Shown piece after piece: positions 16,226-26,714 of a stretch of 64,000 nucleotides of DNA. The translations under genes and the position numbers were made by a program. The notes beneath the pieces were generated by a model. It was not told the origin of the DNA, ran no database searches, and saw only the letters and a program-made list of their open reading frames with translations. Each line of letters opens with the position of its first letter. The stretch's first letter is position 1. The stretch covers positions 29,784-93,783 of the forward strand of contig NZ_JAUSTK010000018.1 in assembly GCF_030812855.1 (NCBI RefSeq), given 5' to 3'. The stretch is from Paenibacillus wynnii. GTDB taxonomy: Bacteria; Bacillota; Bacilli; Paenibacillales; Paenibacillaceae.

Positions 16226-17285
16226 AAAAATATTTGCGACAGATGTCTATATCGTACCTCTTGTCGCCATTCTGTTGGGCTTCCTGGTTGGAGCTATAGT
16301 TATGATCGTCGGCGGCTATAACCCTATTGAAGCGTATTCTGCATTGTTTCAACGGGTCTTCGGTAGTCCATATGACTTCGGTGAAGCCATTCGTGAAATG
16401 ACTCCGTTGATGCTAACAGGTTTGGCAGTTGCTTTTGCGTTCCGTTCAGGTTTATTTAATATTGGTGCTGACGGCCAAGTAATTATAGGAATGACAGCGG
16501 CAAGTGTGATAGGGATCAAGTTCGCTGGTCTGCCAATGTTCATCGTTGTTCCGCTTTCTGTTATAGCTGCGGGGCTATTTGGCGGGCTTTATGCCGGAAT
16601 AGCAGGCTATTTGAAAGCCAAGCGGGGGATTAATGAAGTTATTACAACGATCATGTTGAACTGGATAGCATTGTTCTTGTCCAATTATATTGTTAGAACG
16701 TTTTTGCTGCTTCCGGGCCAGAATCGCTCTGAGGATATTCCAGCTTCGTTGTCTATGACCTTTCTGAATTCTCTATTTGATAACGCCCGATTGCACTGGG
16801 GAACTTTCATTGCTTTGGGGGCAGCAACCTTCTTCTATATTTTCTTATGGAAGTCGAAACAAGGTTACGAAATGCGTGCTGTTGGCCTGAATCCACATGC
16901 TGCTGAGTATGCTGGGATGAACGTAGGACGTAATGTTATTAAGGCTATGTTTATCAGTGGTGTATTTGCCGGCTTAGCAGGTGCAGGAGAGGTGCTTGGA
17001 GTATTCCATTACCAATCCATTTTTGCCGCATCACCAGGGTATGGCTTTGATGGTATTGCGGTCGCATTGCTTGGATTAACACATCCGCTTGGCGTTATTC
17101 TAGCCGCAATTCTTTACGGTACATTAACTTATGGCTCTGCGGGTATGAGCTTCGGGGCGGATGTTCCTCCTGAACTGATCCGGATAGTTATTGGATCGAT
17201 TATATTCTTTATTGCTGCACAGGGAATTGTACGATGGGTCCTTAAACCCTTTTACTTCAAGCGTAAGAAAGAGAAGGTGTTATAG
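16212..17285 (+). CDS. Nucleoside ABC transporter permease 1 (system 1)
   Basis: A 357-residue integral membrane protein of the BPD_transp_2 family with about nine hydrophobic segments. Landmarks: LTGLAVAFAFRSGLFNIGADGQ, GINEVITTIMLNWIALFLSNY and the EAA-like loop YEMRAVGLNPHAAEYAGMN. It corresponds to NupP. It begins inside the end of the ATPase gene and ends immediately before the next permease, so the three are translationally coupled. Confidence 0.9.
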   Translation: MQRFKKIFATDVYIVPLVAILLGFLVGAIVMIVGGYNPIEAYSALFQRVFGSPYDFGEAIREMTPLMLTGLAVAFAFRSGLFNIGADGQVIIGMTAASVIGIKFAGLPMFIVVPLSVIAAGLFGGLYAGIAGYLKAKRGINEVITTIMLNWIALFLSNYIVRTFLLLPGQNRSEDIPASLSMTFLNSLFDNARLHWGTFIALGAATFFYIFLWKSKQGYEMRAVGLNPHAAEYAGMNVGRNVIKAMFISGVFAGLAGAGEVLGVFHYQSIFAASPGYGFDGIAVALLGLTHPLGVILAAILYGTLTYGSAGMSFGADVPPELIRIVIGSIIFFIAAQGIVRWVLKPFYFKRKKEKVL

Positions 17286-18245
17286 ATGGATGTGCTGACG
17301 CTGCTAGGTCAATTGCTAAATACGACACTTGTATTTTCCACAGCGCTCATTTTTGCCGCACTTGGCGGCATCTTCTCAGAACGCTCCGGTGTAGTGAATA
17401 TTGGACTTGAAGGCTTGATGATGTTTGGTGCTTTTGCTGCTGCAGTAGGTGGATACTACGCACAGGATGCAGGGTTTGGGGCTTGGGCTCCTTGGGTAGG
17501 TGTTATATGCGCTATTGTTGTTGGCGCTCTAGGATCACTAATACATGCTGTAGCCTCTATTACATTTAAGGCCGATCAGACGATTAGCGGTACGGTTATT
17601 AACTTTTTAGCCGCCGGTAGTACTCTTTACATGGTAAAGCTCTTGTTTGAGGGCTCGGGTGAAACCCCGCTCCTGGCAGGCTTCAGTAAATATAAAGTGC
17701 CTCTGCTTTCTGATATCCCAATTATTGGGGAGGGAATATTCAGTTCCTATCCCACAACTTATCTGGCTATTGTGTTGGTAATCGTCATTTATTTTGTTCT
17801 GTTCAAGACTCCGTTCGGTCTGCGTCTTCGTGCTGTCGGTGAACACCCGAGTGCTGCGGATACGCTAGGCGTTAATGTGAACAAAATGAGATATATTGGT
17901 GTAATTCTGAGTGGAATGCTGGCTGGTATTGGTGGAGCGACTATTACACTTACAACTACAAGTACCTTTGCTCACAACACTATCTCCGGTCAAGGCTTTA
18001 TTGCTATAGCTGCGATGATTTTTGGTAAATGGAATCCTGTAGGTGCCTTTGGCGCAGCTGTATTCTTTGGATTCTCGCAAGCCATTCGTAACTATGTTCA
18101 ATTGTTTGAGTGGTCGAAGAATATCCCTCAGGAATTCATTTTCATGATTCCGTATGTGTTGACAATTATTGTGTTGGTAAGCGCTGTGGGCCGTTCCTCT
18201 GCACCAAAAGCTTTGGGTCAGCCTTATGATCCAGGCAAACGATAA
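17286..18245 (+). CDS. Nucleoside ABC transporter permease 2 (system 1)
   Basis: A 319-residue BPD_transp_2 permease (NupQ type). Landmarks: LIFAALGGIFSERSGVVNIG, TFKADQTISGTVINFLAAG and the coupling loop FGLRLRAVGEHPSAADTLG. The ATG begins directly after the previous stop codon. It is the last gene of the transporter operon, followed by a terminator at 18268. Confidence 0.9.
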   Translation: MDVLTLLGQLLNTTLVFSTALIFAALGGIFSERSGVVNIGLEGLMMFGAFAAAVGGYYAQDAGFGAWAPWVGVICAIVVGALGSLIHAVASITFKADQTISGTVINFLAAGSTLYMVKLLFEGSGETPLLAGFSKYKVPLLSDIPIIGEGIFSSYPTTYLAIVLVIVIYFVLFKTPFGLRLRAVGEHPSAADTLGVNVNKMRYIGVILSGMLAGIGGATITLTTTSTFAHNTISGQGFIAIAAMIFGKWNPVGAFGAAVFFGFSQAIRNYVQLFEWSKNIPQEFIFMIPYVLTIIVLVSAVGRSSAPKALGQPYDPGKR

Positions 18246-18267
18246 ACTCTATATTATTCGATTTTTT

Positions 18268-18302
18268 AACGCATTTCCGTTTATCCGGGGATGCGTTTTT
18301 TT
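18268..18302 (+). terminator. Rho-independent terminator after transporter system 1
   Basis: The arms AACGCAT and ATGCGTT are followed by a T-run. Confidence 0.8.
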
Positions 18303-18474
18303 GCATTCAGCTATATCTATAATGACCTTATTGAGTTGGAACGGGCTGAGGTACAGGCGAACAAGGGATTTGGCGAATACATTGTTTCGAAGACGGTTAA
18401 AGTCGGATTAGTCCATTTTATTACAAGGGGTTAACTGAATAAAACCTTTGTGCAAACTTTTGAGGAGGGATATA

Positions 18475-18822
18475 ATGACACAACCGGTAACGAAGAAGCA
18501 GGTCATGAAGCTTATAGGGAAAAATATTGTAGCATTAAAAAAAGATGGTACCAAGATTTCGGGTAAGCTGCTCCGAATCTCCGGGAACCGTCTTATTGTA
18601 CAGCGGGTATCCGGCAAAAAAGTACAAACAAAGGCTCTTATTCCTTTGGTCTTGTTTGATCTGTTGGCTGTCGGTACAGCTCCATACAATTATGGCGGCT
18701 ATGGATACGGCGGGGCTCCTTATGGCAGTGGATACGGCTATGGTGGAGGCGGCTACGGAGTAGGCGGTGGATATGGGTATAACGGAGGATATGGTGGGGT
18801 ACCGCCTCTTGGATTTTTTTAA
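18475..18822 (+). CDS. Small basic protein with a Gly/Tyr-rich tail
   Basis: A 115-residue protein. Residues 1-~70 are basic and contain KKDGTKISGKLLRISGNRLI, reminiscent of an Sm/LSM-like beta-barrel strand pattern. Residues ~77-115 are a low-complexity tail of GGYGYGG/YGGG repeats ending PPLGFF. Such tails are common in spore coat or exosporium-associated proteins of Bacilli, so a coat role is possible but unproven. The ATG at 18475 sits after GAGGAGGGATATA; an earlier in-frame GTG has no SD. Confidence 0.65.
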   Translation: MTQPVTKKQVMKLIGKNIVALKKDGTKISGKLLRISGNRLIVQRVSGKKVQTKALIPLVLFDLLAVGTAPYNYGGYGYGGAPYGSGYGYGGGGYGVGGGYGYNGGYGGVPPLGFF

Positions 18823-18834
18823 GCGTATATCCTC

Positions 18835-19281
18835 TTACGAAAGCTGTTTTTCTAACTCATAACAAAAGCTTTGTGTCAGATAGCGTGCTATGCTGTAATC
18901 CATCTTTTGATAAAAGGAAAGACCCACGGCATTTCCGGCGTCTACGGCTACCTTGGCCCTCTTGCACCCACGAGAAAGTGCAAATCGCTCTGCACGGTCC
19001 ATCAGCATATTTCCCCAACGTTTGCGCTGGGCGTTGGGTGCTATGGCCAGCATATCGATGTACAGTAAATCCCCGTGTAGCATGTAATGAACGAACCCTA
19101 CAGGGTCGCTATCGTAATCAGGACAAGCCACCAGGGTTACTCCGTGTGCCAGTCGTCGTGGCATTTCCTTTTTTATCTGATTTAGTACGCTTTCAGGCAT
19201 ATGTGATAAGGGTACAAGCTGGGTTTCAATTAACCCAATAATCACGGTATCATCCTGCTTGGGTCTACGGTAACGAATCAT
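18835..19281 (-). CDS. GNAT-family N-acetyltransferase
   Basis: A 148-residue GNAT protein: LLYIDMLAIAPNAQRKRWGNMLMDRAERFA carries the acetyl-CoA loop (QRKRWG, residues ~90-95), followed by VAVDAGNAVGLSFYQKMDYSIA. The substrate is unknown. The ATG at 19281 is preferred because GAGGGGG lies at a good distance; a GTG at 19296 would add five residues. It is convergent with the Gly/Tyr-rich protein gene. Confidence 0.75.
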   Translation of the reverse strand: MIRYRRPKQDDTVIIGLIETQLVPLSHMPESVLNQIKKEMPRRLAHGVTLVACPDYDSDPVGFVHYMLHGDLLYIDMLAIAPNAQRKRWGNMLMDRAERFALSRGCKRAKVAVDAGNAVGLSFYQKMDYSIARYLTQSFCYELEKQLS

Positions 19282-19449
19282 AAAGCGCCCCCTCACACGC
19301 GTTGTTGTACATCATATGACGGCAGGGGGTATGAGCGTTCCACCCATGAAATAAGAAGGACAATAAATCATTAACGAAAAGATGGGTATTGACTAACCGT
19401 GTGAGGAATCATATAATGTGTCTAAACATTTTATCGAGTATACATGCAT

Positions 19450-19790
19450 CGGCAATGATGAGGACGAAGTTTTAAGGGCTCTTTTGTTCAGAGAGTGAGA
19501 GGATCTGCTGCAACCTCCACCAAAATCCCTTATATACGAGCTCACCTCGGAGCTGTTTTCCTGAAAGGTCCACTGGATACGGGGGTGGAATTATTAGGGG
19601 GAATCGTTTGGTCCGCGTTACGGACTTCAGGTTACAGAGATTTGGGCCCTGCCTACATCGATGGATTTTTGTATACCTGATAAGGCGTTACATCGTGAGA
19701 TGTAATGCAAACATGGGTGGTACCACGGAAGCTCAACCTTTCGTCCCTCACGCGCTATTACTGTGCGTGAGAGGCGGAAGGTTTTTTTGT
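19450..19790 (+). promoter_or_regulatory. T-box leader of ilvB-ilvN
   Basis: A ~340-nt leader with T-box landmarks: GATGAGGACGAAG and TTCAGAGAG in stem I, the CCGCGTTACGG stem near 19614, the T-box GGGTGGTACCACGG at 19714-19727, and a terminator at 19735-19788. Uncharged tRNA binding to the T-box would form the antiterminator. The specifier codon is not resolved by eye; GAATCG (Ile ATC) and GAGCTCAC (Leu CTC) are candidates. It controls branched-chain amino acid synthesis. Confidence 0.88.
19735..19788 (+). terminator. T-box terminator ahead of ilvB
   Basis: The arms AACCTTTCGTCCCTCACGC and GCGTGAGAGGCGGAAGGTT form a long imperfect stem, followed by seven T residues. Confidence 0.88.
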
Positions 19791-19889
19791 TGCCAAGAAG
19801 GAAGATCAAGTGGTCTCTTACCTAATTGTTGTTACGTAGACGGTCCGTCATTTGCATAATGAATGTTAAATATCGGAGGAGGAATACTG

Positions 19890-21638
19890 ATGAGCGCACA
19901 AATACCAGAAGAAGTACAGTCGGCTGAAGAGCTACGGGAGAGATGGAAGAAGCCTGAGGTCATTTCCGGATCGGAAATTTTACTTCGCAGTCTTGTACTG
20001 GAAGGTGTGGATACTGTATTCGGTTATCCGGGTGGAGCTGTACTTTATATCTATGATGCTTTGCACAACTTCAAAGAATTCAAACACATACTTACACGCC
20101 ATGAGCAAGGTGCTATTCATGCGGCTGATGGTTACGCGAGAGCAAGCGGCAAAGCGGGTGTCTGTATAGCGACCTCAGGCCCTGGGGCGACAAACTTGGT
20201 AACGGGAATCGCTACAGCATTTATGGATTCTGTACCTCTTGTGGTGATCACAGGAAATGTTTTCTCCAGCTTGATTGGAACAGATGCTTTTCAGGAAGCA
20301 GATATTACGGGAATAACAATGCCGATTACTAAGCATAGCTATCTTGTTCGAGATGTAGAGGATCTACCCCGTGTCATTCATGAAGCTTTCCATATTGCTA
20401 ATACAGGTCGTAAGGGTCCAGTGCTTATCGATATTCCAAAAGATGTATCTGCAGCGATGACATTGTTCACTCCTGTGAATTCTGTTAATCTTCGTGGTTA
20501 TAATCCTCGGACGGTTCCGAATAAGCTGCAGCTTGAGAAACTGGTTCGCGCGATTGCGGCTGCGGAACGTCCAGTGATCATTGCAGGTGGCGGGGTTATC
20601 TACTCCGGGGCACATGAAGCTATGTATGAATTCGTGAAGCGGACTGAGATTCCGATCACAACAACTTTGCTGGGTCTTGGCGCTATCCCAAGTGCCGATG
20701 ATCTGTGGATGGGTATGCCGGGCATGCACGGAACATATACCGCCAATAATGCTATTCAAGAGTGTGACTTGCTAATTAATATCGGTGCCCGGTTTGATGA
20801 CCGTGTTACCGGCAAACTTAATGGTTTTGCCCCGAAAGCAAAGATCGTTCATATCGACATTGATCCGGCTGAGATTGGCAAGAATGTAAAGCCTAATATT
20901 CCAATTGTTGGAGATGTAAAGACAGTACTGGAAATGCTGAATCCTGACGTGAGTCGTACAGCTAAGGCAGATGCATGGAGAACACAAATTGCTCAGTGGA
21001 AGCTGGACAAACCCCTGCGGTATAATGATTCGGAGTTGGAGCTTAAGCCCCAATGGGTTATTGAAATGATTAATCAAACTACTAAGGGTGAGGCCATTGT
21101 CACAACGGATGTAGGGCAGCACCAAATGTGGGCTGCACAATATTACAAATTTAATCATCCGCGTTCATGGATTACCTCTGGAGGCCTGGGTACGATGGGC
21201 TTTGGATTCCCGGCAGCGATCGGAGCACAGATGGCCTATCCTGAACGGTTAGTAGTATCCATTAATGGTGATGGTGGGATGCAAATGTGTTCCCAAGAAC
21301 TGGCCATTTGTGCAATTAACAACATTCCGGTTAAAATAGTTGTTATTAACAACGAAGTACTCGGTATGGTACGGCAGTGGCAAACCCTTATTTATAACAA
21401 GCGTTACAGCTATACAGACTTGGCAGGCAGCCCTGATTTTGTTAAGCTCGCCGAAGCTTACGGGGTAAAGGGCCTACGGGCAACGAATAAGGAAGAAGCA
21501 AGTGCAGCGTGGAAGGAAGCGCTGGAAACACCAGGTCCAGTATTGGTAGAATTCGTTGTACCTAAGAACGAGAACGTCTACCCGATGGTCGTACAAGGTG
21601 CAACCATTGATCAAATGCTGATGGGGGATGAAGAATAG
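19890..21638 (+). CDS. ilvB: Acetolactate synthase large subunit
   Basis: A 582-residue ThDP enzyme making acetolactate or acetohydroxybutyrate, the first common step of Val/Leu/Ile synthesis. Landmarks: VFGYPGGAVLYIYDAL, the catalytic Glu in LTRHEQGAIHAADGYARASG, the FAD-contact region GMPGMHGTYTANNAI, and the ThDP motif INGDGGMQMCSQELA...NNEVLGMVRQWQ. The ATG at 19890 follows GGAGGAGGAA; 27 nt of in-frame upstream sequence is excluded. ilvN starts two bases after its stop. Confidence 0.96.
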   Translation: MSAQIPEEVQSAEELRERWKKPEVISGSEILLRSLVLEGVDTVFGYPGGAVLYIYDALHNFKEFKHILTRHEQGAIHAADGYARASGKAGVCIATSGPGATNLVTGIATAFMDSVPLVVITGNVFSSLIGTDAFQEADITGITMPITKHSYLVRDVEDLPRVIHEAFHIANTGRKGPVLIDIPKDVSAAMTLFTPVNSVNLRGYNPRTVPNKLQLEKLVRAIAAAERPVIIAGGGVIYSGAHEAMYEFVKRTEIPITTTLLGLGAIPSADDLWMGMPGMHGTYTANNAIQECDLLINIGARFDDRVTGKLNGFAPKAKIVHIDIDPAEIGKNVKPNIPIVGDVKTVLEMLNPDVSRTAKADAWRTQIAQWKLDKPLRYNDSELELKPQWVIEMINQTTKGEAIVTTDVGQHQMWAAQYYKFNHPRSWITSGGLGTMGFGFPAAIGAQMAYPERLVVSINGDGGMQMCSQELAICAINNIPVKIVVINNEVLGMVRQWQTLIYNKRYSYTDLAGSPDFVKLAEAYGVKGLRATNKEEASAAWKEALETPGPVLVEFVVPKNENVYPMVVQGATIDQMLMGDEE

Positions 21639-21640
21639 TG

Positions 21641-22120
21641 ATGAAACACACGATTGCCGTTCTAGTAAATGACCAGCCAGGTGTATTGCAACGGGTGTCT
21701 GGCTTGTTTGGACGCCGGGGGTTTAATATTGAGAGCATCACTGTTGGACAGTCTGAAGAGGTTGGGCTGTCCAGGATGGTCATAGTGACTCTTGGGGACC
21801 AGAATACACTGGAACAAATAGAGAAACAACTTTACAAGCTGATTGATGTCATTAAGGTGGTTGATTTAGGCTCCAAACCAATGGTTGCTCGTGAACTTGC
21901 ACTTATAAAAGTGAAGTCCGAGCCTGCGGAACGTCCAGAAATTATGGGTGTAGTTGAAACGTTCCGGGCTTCTGTTGTTGATATTGGTAGTACCAGCATG
22001 CTGGTTCAAGTGGTAGGAGAAACAACAAAGATTGATGCAATGATTGAGTTGATGAAGCCTTACGGCATTAAGGAACTCTCACGTACAGGAGTTACAGCGA
22101 TGATTCGCGGCAATGCATAA
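21641..22120 (+). CDS. ilvN: Acetolactate synthase small (regulatory) subunit
   Basis: A 159-residue regulatory subunit. The N-terminal ACT domain reads MKHTIAVLVNDQPGVLQRVSG with GRRGFNIESITVGQ, and a C-terminal ALS_ss_C domain has VETFRASVVDIG. It binds valine and restores full activity to IlvB. The ATG at 21641 is favoured over an in-frame GTG at 21638 that overlaps the ilvB stop. Coupled to ilvB. Confidence 0.95.
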   Translation: MKHTIAVLVNDQPGVLQRVSGLFGRRGFNIESITVGQSEEVGLSRMVIVTLGDQNTLEQIEKQLYKLIDVIKVVDLGSKPMVARELALIKVKSEPAERPEIMGVVETFRASVVDIGSTSMLVQVVGETTKIDAMIELMKPYGIKELSRTGVTAMIRGNA

Positions 22121-22185
22121 ACACTATATTTTATGGCTTTAACGGATTGATGCTTTTAGGCGTTAATATTTGATCGTGCACGGTA

Positions 22186-23290
<1,105 letters not shown>

Positions 23291-23412
23291 TCTTAAATAC
23301 TTAAGTAAGCTTAAGGACATATAATGTAATACTTCGATGCGGCCGTACACTTTGCGAGCCGCATTTGAAGGTTTTGTATACTGTTACTATTTCTATTTGG
23401 GGGGTGCCTAGC

Positions 23413-24954
23413 ATGCGGAAAATATATGTTTTCGATACGACGCTTCGTGACGGAGAGCAGTCGCCGGGTGTGAATTTGAATACGCGTGAGAAAGTAGAGA
23501 TTGCCTACCAGTTGGAGAAACTGGGGATTGACCGCATGGAGGCAGGATTTCCTGCAGCCTCACCAGGTGATCTGGCTGCTGTAAATGCAGTGGCGAGAGC
23601 CGTCAAGAACGTAACAGTCATTGGTCTCTCCCGTTCACGCGAGAGTGACATTGATGCTGTTAAAGAGGCTCTGCAGGGAGCTCAAGACCCTTGCATTCAT
23701 ATTTTTCTGGCCACCTCGCCCATTCATCGCTTGCACAAGCTGCGTATGAGTAAGGCTGAGGTGCTGGAAACGGCCCAATCAGCCATACGCTATGCCAAAA
23801 AGCATTTTTCCAAGCTTGAGTTTTCTTTGGAAGATGCGGGTCGTACGGAACTTGATTTTATGGCTGAGGTGGTTGGGATGGCGATTCGTGAAGGTGCGAA
23901 TGTGGTCAATATCCCGGATACTGTAGGCTATTTGAATCCTTCAGAATACGGAGCGATCTTCAAATACCTTAAGGAAAATGTGCCTGATATTGAACGAGTC
24001 CAGCTTAGTGCCCACTGTCATAATGATCTAGGGATGGCAACGGCTAACACGCTCGCTGCGATTCAGAACGGAGCGGATCAGATCGAAGGAACCATCAACG
24101 GAATCGGTGAAAGAGCTGGTAACACAGCCATTGAAGAGATAGCTATGGCTCTGGAAACACGCAGCGAATTTTTTGGTGCGAAGACCTCCCTGATGCTCTC
24201 GGAAATTTCCCGTACCAGCCGTCTCGTTAGTAAGTTGACGGGTATGGTAGTTCCAGGGAACAAGGCAATCGTTGGTGCCAATGCATTTGCCCATGAATCC
24301 GGTATCCATCAGGATGGGATGTTGAAGGAGAAAACAACCTACGAAATCATGACGCCGGAAACAATTGGACTTAAGGAGAGCAAGCTGGTTCTAGGCAAAC
24401 ATTCGGGCCGCCATGCTTTTAGGGATAAGCTGAACGATCTGGGATATGATCTTCCGGAAGCGGAGCTGAATACAACCTTTGCCAAGTTCAAGGATTTGGC
24501 GGATAAGAAGAAAGAGGTATCTGATGAGGATATCCTTGCGTTAATTGAAGAGAAATTGATTGATACACCGGAAATTTTTAGTCTTAAGACGATTTACGTC
24601 ACTTACGGCAATGAAGCTACTCCTAATGCAAAGGTTATTATTAGCGGTCCCGATGAACAGCTTATCACTGCTGTAGCAGAGGGTAACGGATCTGTTGATG
24701 CTATATATAATGCTATTGATAGGGCAACAGGAGAGGAAGTTACCCTGGGTGACTATTCCATCAAATCCGTAAGCCGAGGCAAAGACGCACAGGGTGAAGT
24801 TCATGTTGTTCTCACGCAGGGTGATGTAGCCGCGCAGGGCCGAGGTTTAAGCACAGATATTCTCGAAGCGAGTGCCAGAGCCTATCTTAATGCACTTAAT
24901 AAACTTTTGGAAAAACGGCGGACGTTCACGAAGCGTGATCATGCCAGTTTATAA
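23413..24954 (+). CDS. leuA: 2-isopropylmalate synthase
   Basis: A 513-residue LeuA that condenses 2-ketoisovalerate with acetyl-CoA, the first step to leucine. The catalytic barrel begins IYVFDTTLRDGEQSPGVNLN, with LSAHCHNDLGMATANTLAAI (metal His pair) and NGIGERAGNTAIEEI. The C-terminal allosteric LeuA_dimer domain follows after residue ~390. The ATG at 23413 lies after GGGGGGTGCC; the 48-nt extension upstream is excluded. Followed by a terminator, so leuB is in a separate unit. Confidence 0.96.
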   Translation: MRKIYVFDTTLRDGEQSPGVNLNTREKVEIAYQLEKLGIDRMEAGFPAASPGDLAAVNAVARAVKNVTVIGLSRSRESDIDAVKEALQGAQDPCIHIFLATSPIHRLHKLRMSKAEVLETAQSAIRYAKKHFSKLEFSLEDAGRTELDFMAEVVGMAIREGANVVNIPDTVGYLNPSEYGAIFKYLKENVPDIERVQLSAHCHNDLGMATANTLAAIQNGADQIEGTINGIGERAGNTAIEEIAMALETRSEFFGAKTSLMLSEISRTSRLVSKLTGMVVPGNKAIVGANAFAHESGIHQDGMLKEKTTYEIMTPETIGLKESKLVLGKHSGRHAFRDKLNDLGYDLPEAELNTTFAKFKDLADKKKEVSDEDILALIEEKLIDTPEIFSLKTIYVTYGNEATPNAKVIISGPDEQLITAVAEGNGSVDAIYNAIDRATGEEVTLGDYSIKSVSRGKDAQGEVHVVLTQGDVAAQGRGLSTDILEASARAYLNALNKLLEKRRTFTKRDHASL

Positions 24955-24976
24955 CCTTTCTTAATTCGACAAAATT

Positions 24977-25018
24977 AAAACCGTTCCACAGTGAATTTTG
25001 CTGAGGAACGGTTTTTTT
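24977..25018 (+). terminator. Rho-independent terminator after leuA
   Basis: The arms AAACCGTTCC and GGAACGGTTT are followed by T residues. Confidence 0.88.
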
Positions 25019-25132
25019 GATCAGATAATGGTTATATTTTTTTTATCATTTTTTGTTGTAGGATATAAATAATAGGCCTAGAGCCTTAATATTTATAATA
25101 ATTTGCAATTAGTTGCAGGGATATCAGAATGA

Positions 25133-25714
25133 GTGTCGTCTAACTTAAAGAAGCTGGAGGAGGGGAGAAAACTGGAAGAGGCGGAGTGGATTTCTGCCGT
25201 GCTTAATGGTCAACATGAAGCCTTTGGGCATTTGGTGACACGTTATCAGGGCTTGGTTTATAGAGTATGCTTAAAGATTACAGGAGAAGCCGAGTCAGCC
25301 AAAGACATGGCCCAGGAGGTTTTTATAAAAGCCTATAAAGCACTCCCCTCCTTCAGGGGGCAATCTTCCTTCTCTACCTGGCTATATAGGATCGCTTATC
25401 GTACCTGTCTGGACTGGAAACGGGCCAATGACAGGGAATGGCGTCACCGAAGTACGGCCACTTATACCGAGAATGATTGGATTACGTCGCAAACCCCAGA
25501 GCATGCAGCCCTTCGTAAAGAAGCGTCGGCTGAACTGGATGAGAATCTTAACAGTCTTGCGGAACCGTACCGGTCGGTCGTACAGCTGTATTATTTTCAG
25601 CGTCATTCCTATCAGGAAATTGCAGAGCAAAAAGGTGTTTCTGTCAAAACTGTGGAGTCACAGTTATATCGTGCCAGACAAATGATGCGTAAGAGTGGGG
25701 AGGAATGGCGATGA
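25133..25714 (+). CDS. ECF-type RNA polymerase sigma factor
   Basis: A sigma-70 family factor of about 190 residues (SigW-like ECF). Region 2 runs from GHLVTRYQGLVYRVCLKITG through AKDMAQEVFIKAYKALPSF to SFSTWLYRIAYRTCLDWKR; region 4 is LAEPYRSVVQLYYFQRHSYQEIAEQKGVSVKTVESQLYRAR. The start is uncertain: GTG at 25133 is in frame but poorly placed, while GGAGGAGGGG at 25156-25165 suggests a later start. The stop codon overlaps the ATG of the anti-sigma gene. Confidence 0.88.
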   Translation: MSSNLKKLEEGRKLEEAEWISAVLNGQHEAFGHLVTRYQGLVYRVCLKITGEAESAKDMAQEVFIKAYKALPSFRGQSSFSTWLYRIAYRTCLDWKRANDREWRHRSTATYTENDWITSQTPEHAALRKEASAELDENLNSLAEPYRSVVQLYYFQRHSYQEIAEQKGVSVKTVESQLYRARQMMRKSGEEWR

Positions 25715-26175
25715 ATTGTGAACAGATCAAAGAATGGATGCCTCATTATCTGGATGGCTTGTTGTCCCTCGAGAGAGAACGAAGCATTCGTCTTCATATA
25801 GATACCTGTCCTGCTTGCGTACAAAGTCTGGAGGTAGCTCGTGATATGGCTGCACTCTGGAGAGAGATGGAGGGGAACATGGGGTTGCAGGTAGACCTGG
25901 ATATCCCTGATCTAACAGGTGCGGTTATGGCTAAGATTGAACTTATCGAAGCCGAGCGCATTCAGCGGGTTCCTGTTCCAACTACTTCAAGACGTCGTTA
26001 TACACCACGGACCTCGTGGATGCATTATAGCGTGGCTGCATGTCTGACCTTTTTATTATTTCAGTTCGGTGTGTTTGAGGGGTTGGCCTATCAGATTACC
26101 GAAATTAATGGTCACATGTCGAACTCCGTTACCGCTTTGTTCGGTCCACAGGCCAATCCACCCATAAATAAATAA
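25711..26175 (+). CDS. Zinc-finger anti-sigma factor
   Basis: A 154-residue membrane-anchored anti-sigma (RsiW-like). The N-terminal zinc-binding domain has HIDTCPAC (HxxxCxxC) after WMPHYLDGLLSLERE. One membrane helix (YSVAACLTFLLFQFGVF) lies around residue 107-123, with a short external tail. It should hold the preceding sigma factor until released. The ATG at 25711 shares ATGA with the sigma stop; an ATG at 25705 is too close to the SD GGGGAGG. Confidence 0.85.
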   Translation: MNCEQIKEWMPHYLDGLLSLERERSIRLHIDTCPACVQSLEVARDMAALWREMEGNMGLQVDLDIPDLTGAVMAKIELIEAERIQRVPVPTTSRRRYTPRTSWMHYSVAACLTFLLFQFGVFEGLAYQITEINGHMSNSVTALFGPQANPPINK

Positions 26176-26200
26176 TTAGATATTATTAGGAGGGTATTTC

Positions 26201-26698
26201 ATGATTAAGAAGAAGCGCTGGCTTACATTTATGCTGGCTATGGTACCGGGACTCGGCCATATGTATCTGGGATTCAAGAAATTAGGCCTGCAGTTTATGA
26301 TCGGAGCTTTCGTCTGTATTATCTTTATCCCGTCAATGCCGACAGTCTTTCCATTCGCTTTAGCTGCTTTATGGTTCTATCAATTATTTGATGCTTTGCA
26401 AAAGGCCACCTGGATGAAAATATCAATAGCAGAGCATGAGCGGCTGATGTTCCATCCCGATAGCTTTGGCGCTCCCTGGACATTCGATATGCATTCGCTC
26501 CCGGGTTTCCCCCAGGATGATGTCGACCCAGCCTGGGTAGGTGGTGCTTGTGTAGTTGCCGGAGTGTTGCTTCTGATCATTACAGCATTTCCGACATTAT
26601 GGAGCATTCTTACTGAAATTAATATCGGCACCATTCTGTTGTCAGTCGGACTTATCGGCTACGGTCTGCGGATGCTGAAAAACAATACAAGGGCTTAA
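26201..26698 (+). CDS. Multi-pass membrane protein of the sigma operon
   Basis: A 165-residue protein with MLAMVPGLGHMYLGFKKLG at the N-terminus, a pattern seen in TM2-like and related small membrane proteins, and about four hydrophobic segments. A more polar central stretch (HPDSFGAPWTFDMHSLPGF) probably faces the cytoplasm. Function unknown. The ATG follows GGAGGGTATTTC. It is 25 nt after the anti-sigma gene and 16 nt before the DUF4097 gene, so it belongs to the same operon and probably the envelope-stress response. Confidence 0.72.
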   Translation: MIKKKRWLTFMLAMVPGLGHMYLGFKKLGLQFMIGAFVCIIFIPSMPTVFPFALAALWFYQLFDALQKATWMKISIAEHERLMFHPDSFGAPWTFDMHSLPGFPQDDVDPAWVGGACVVAGVLLLIITAFPTLWSILTEINIGTILLSVGLIGYGLRMLKNNTRA

Positions 26699-26714
26699 GG
26701 GAGTTGGAAGTAAC

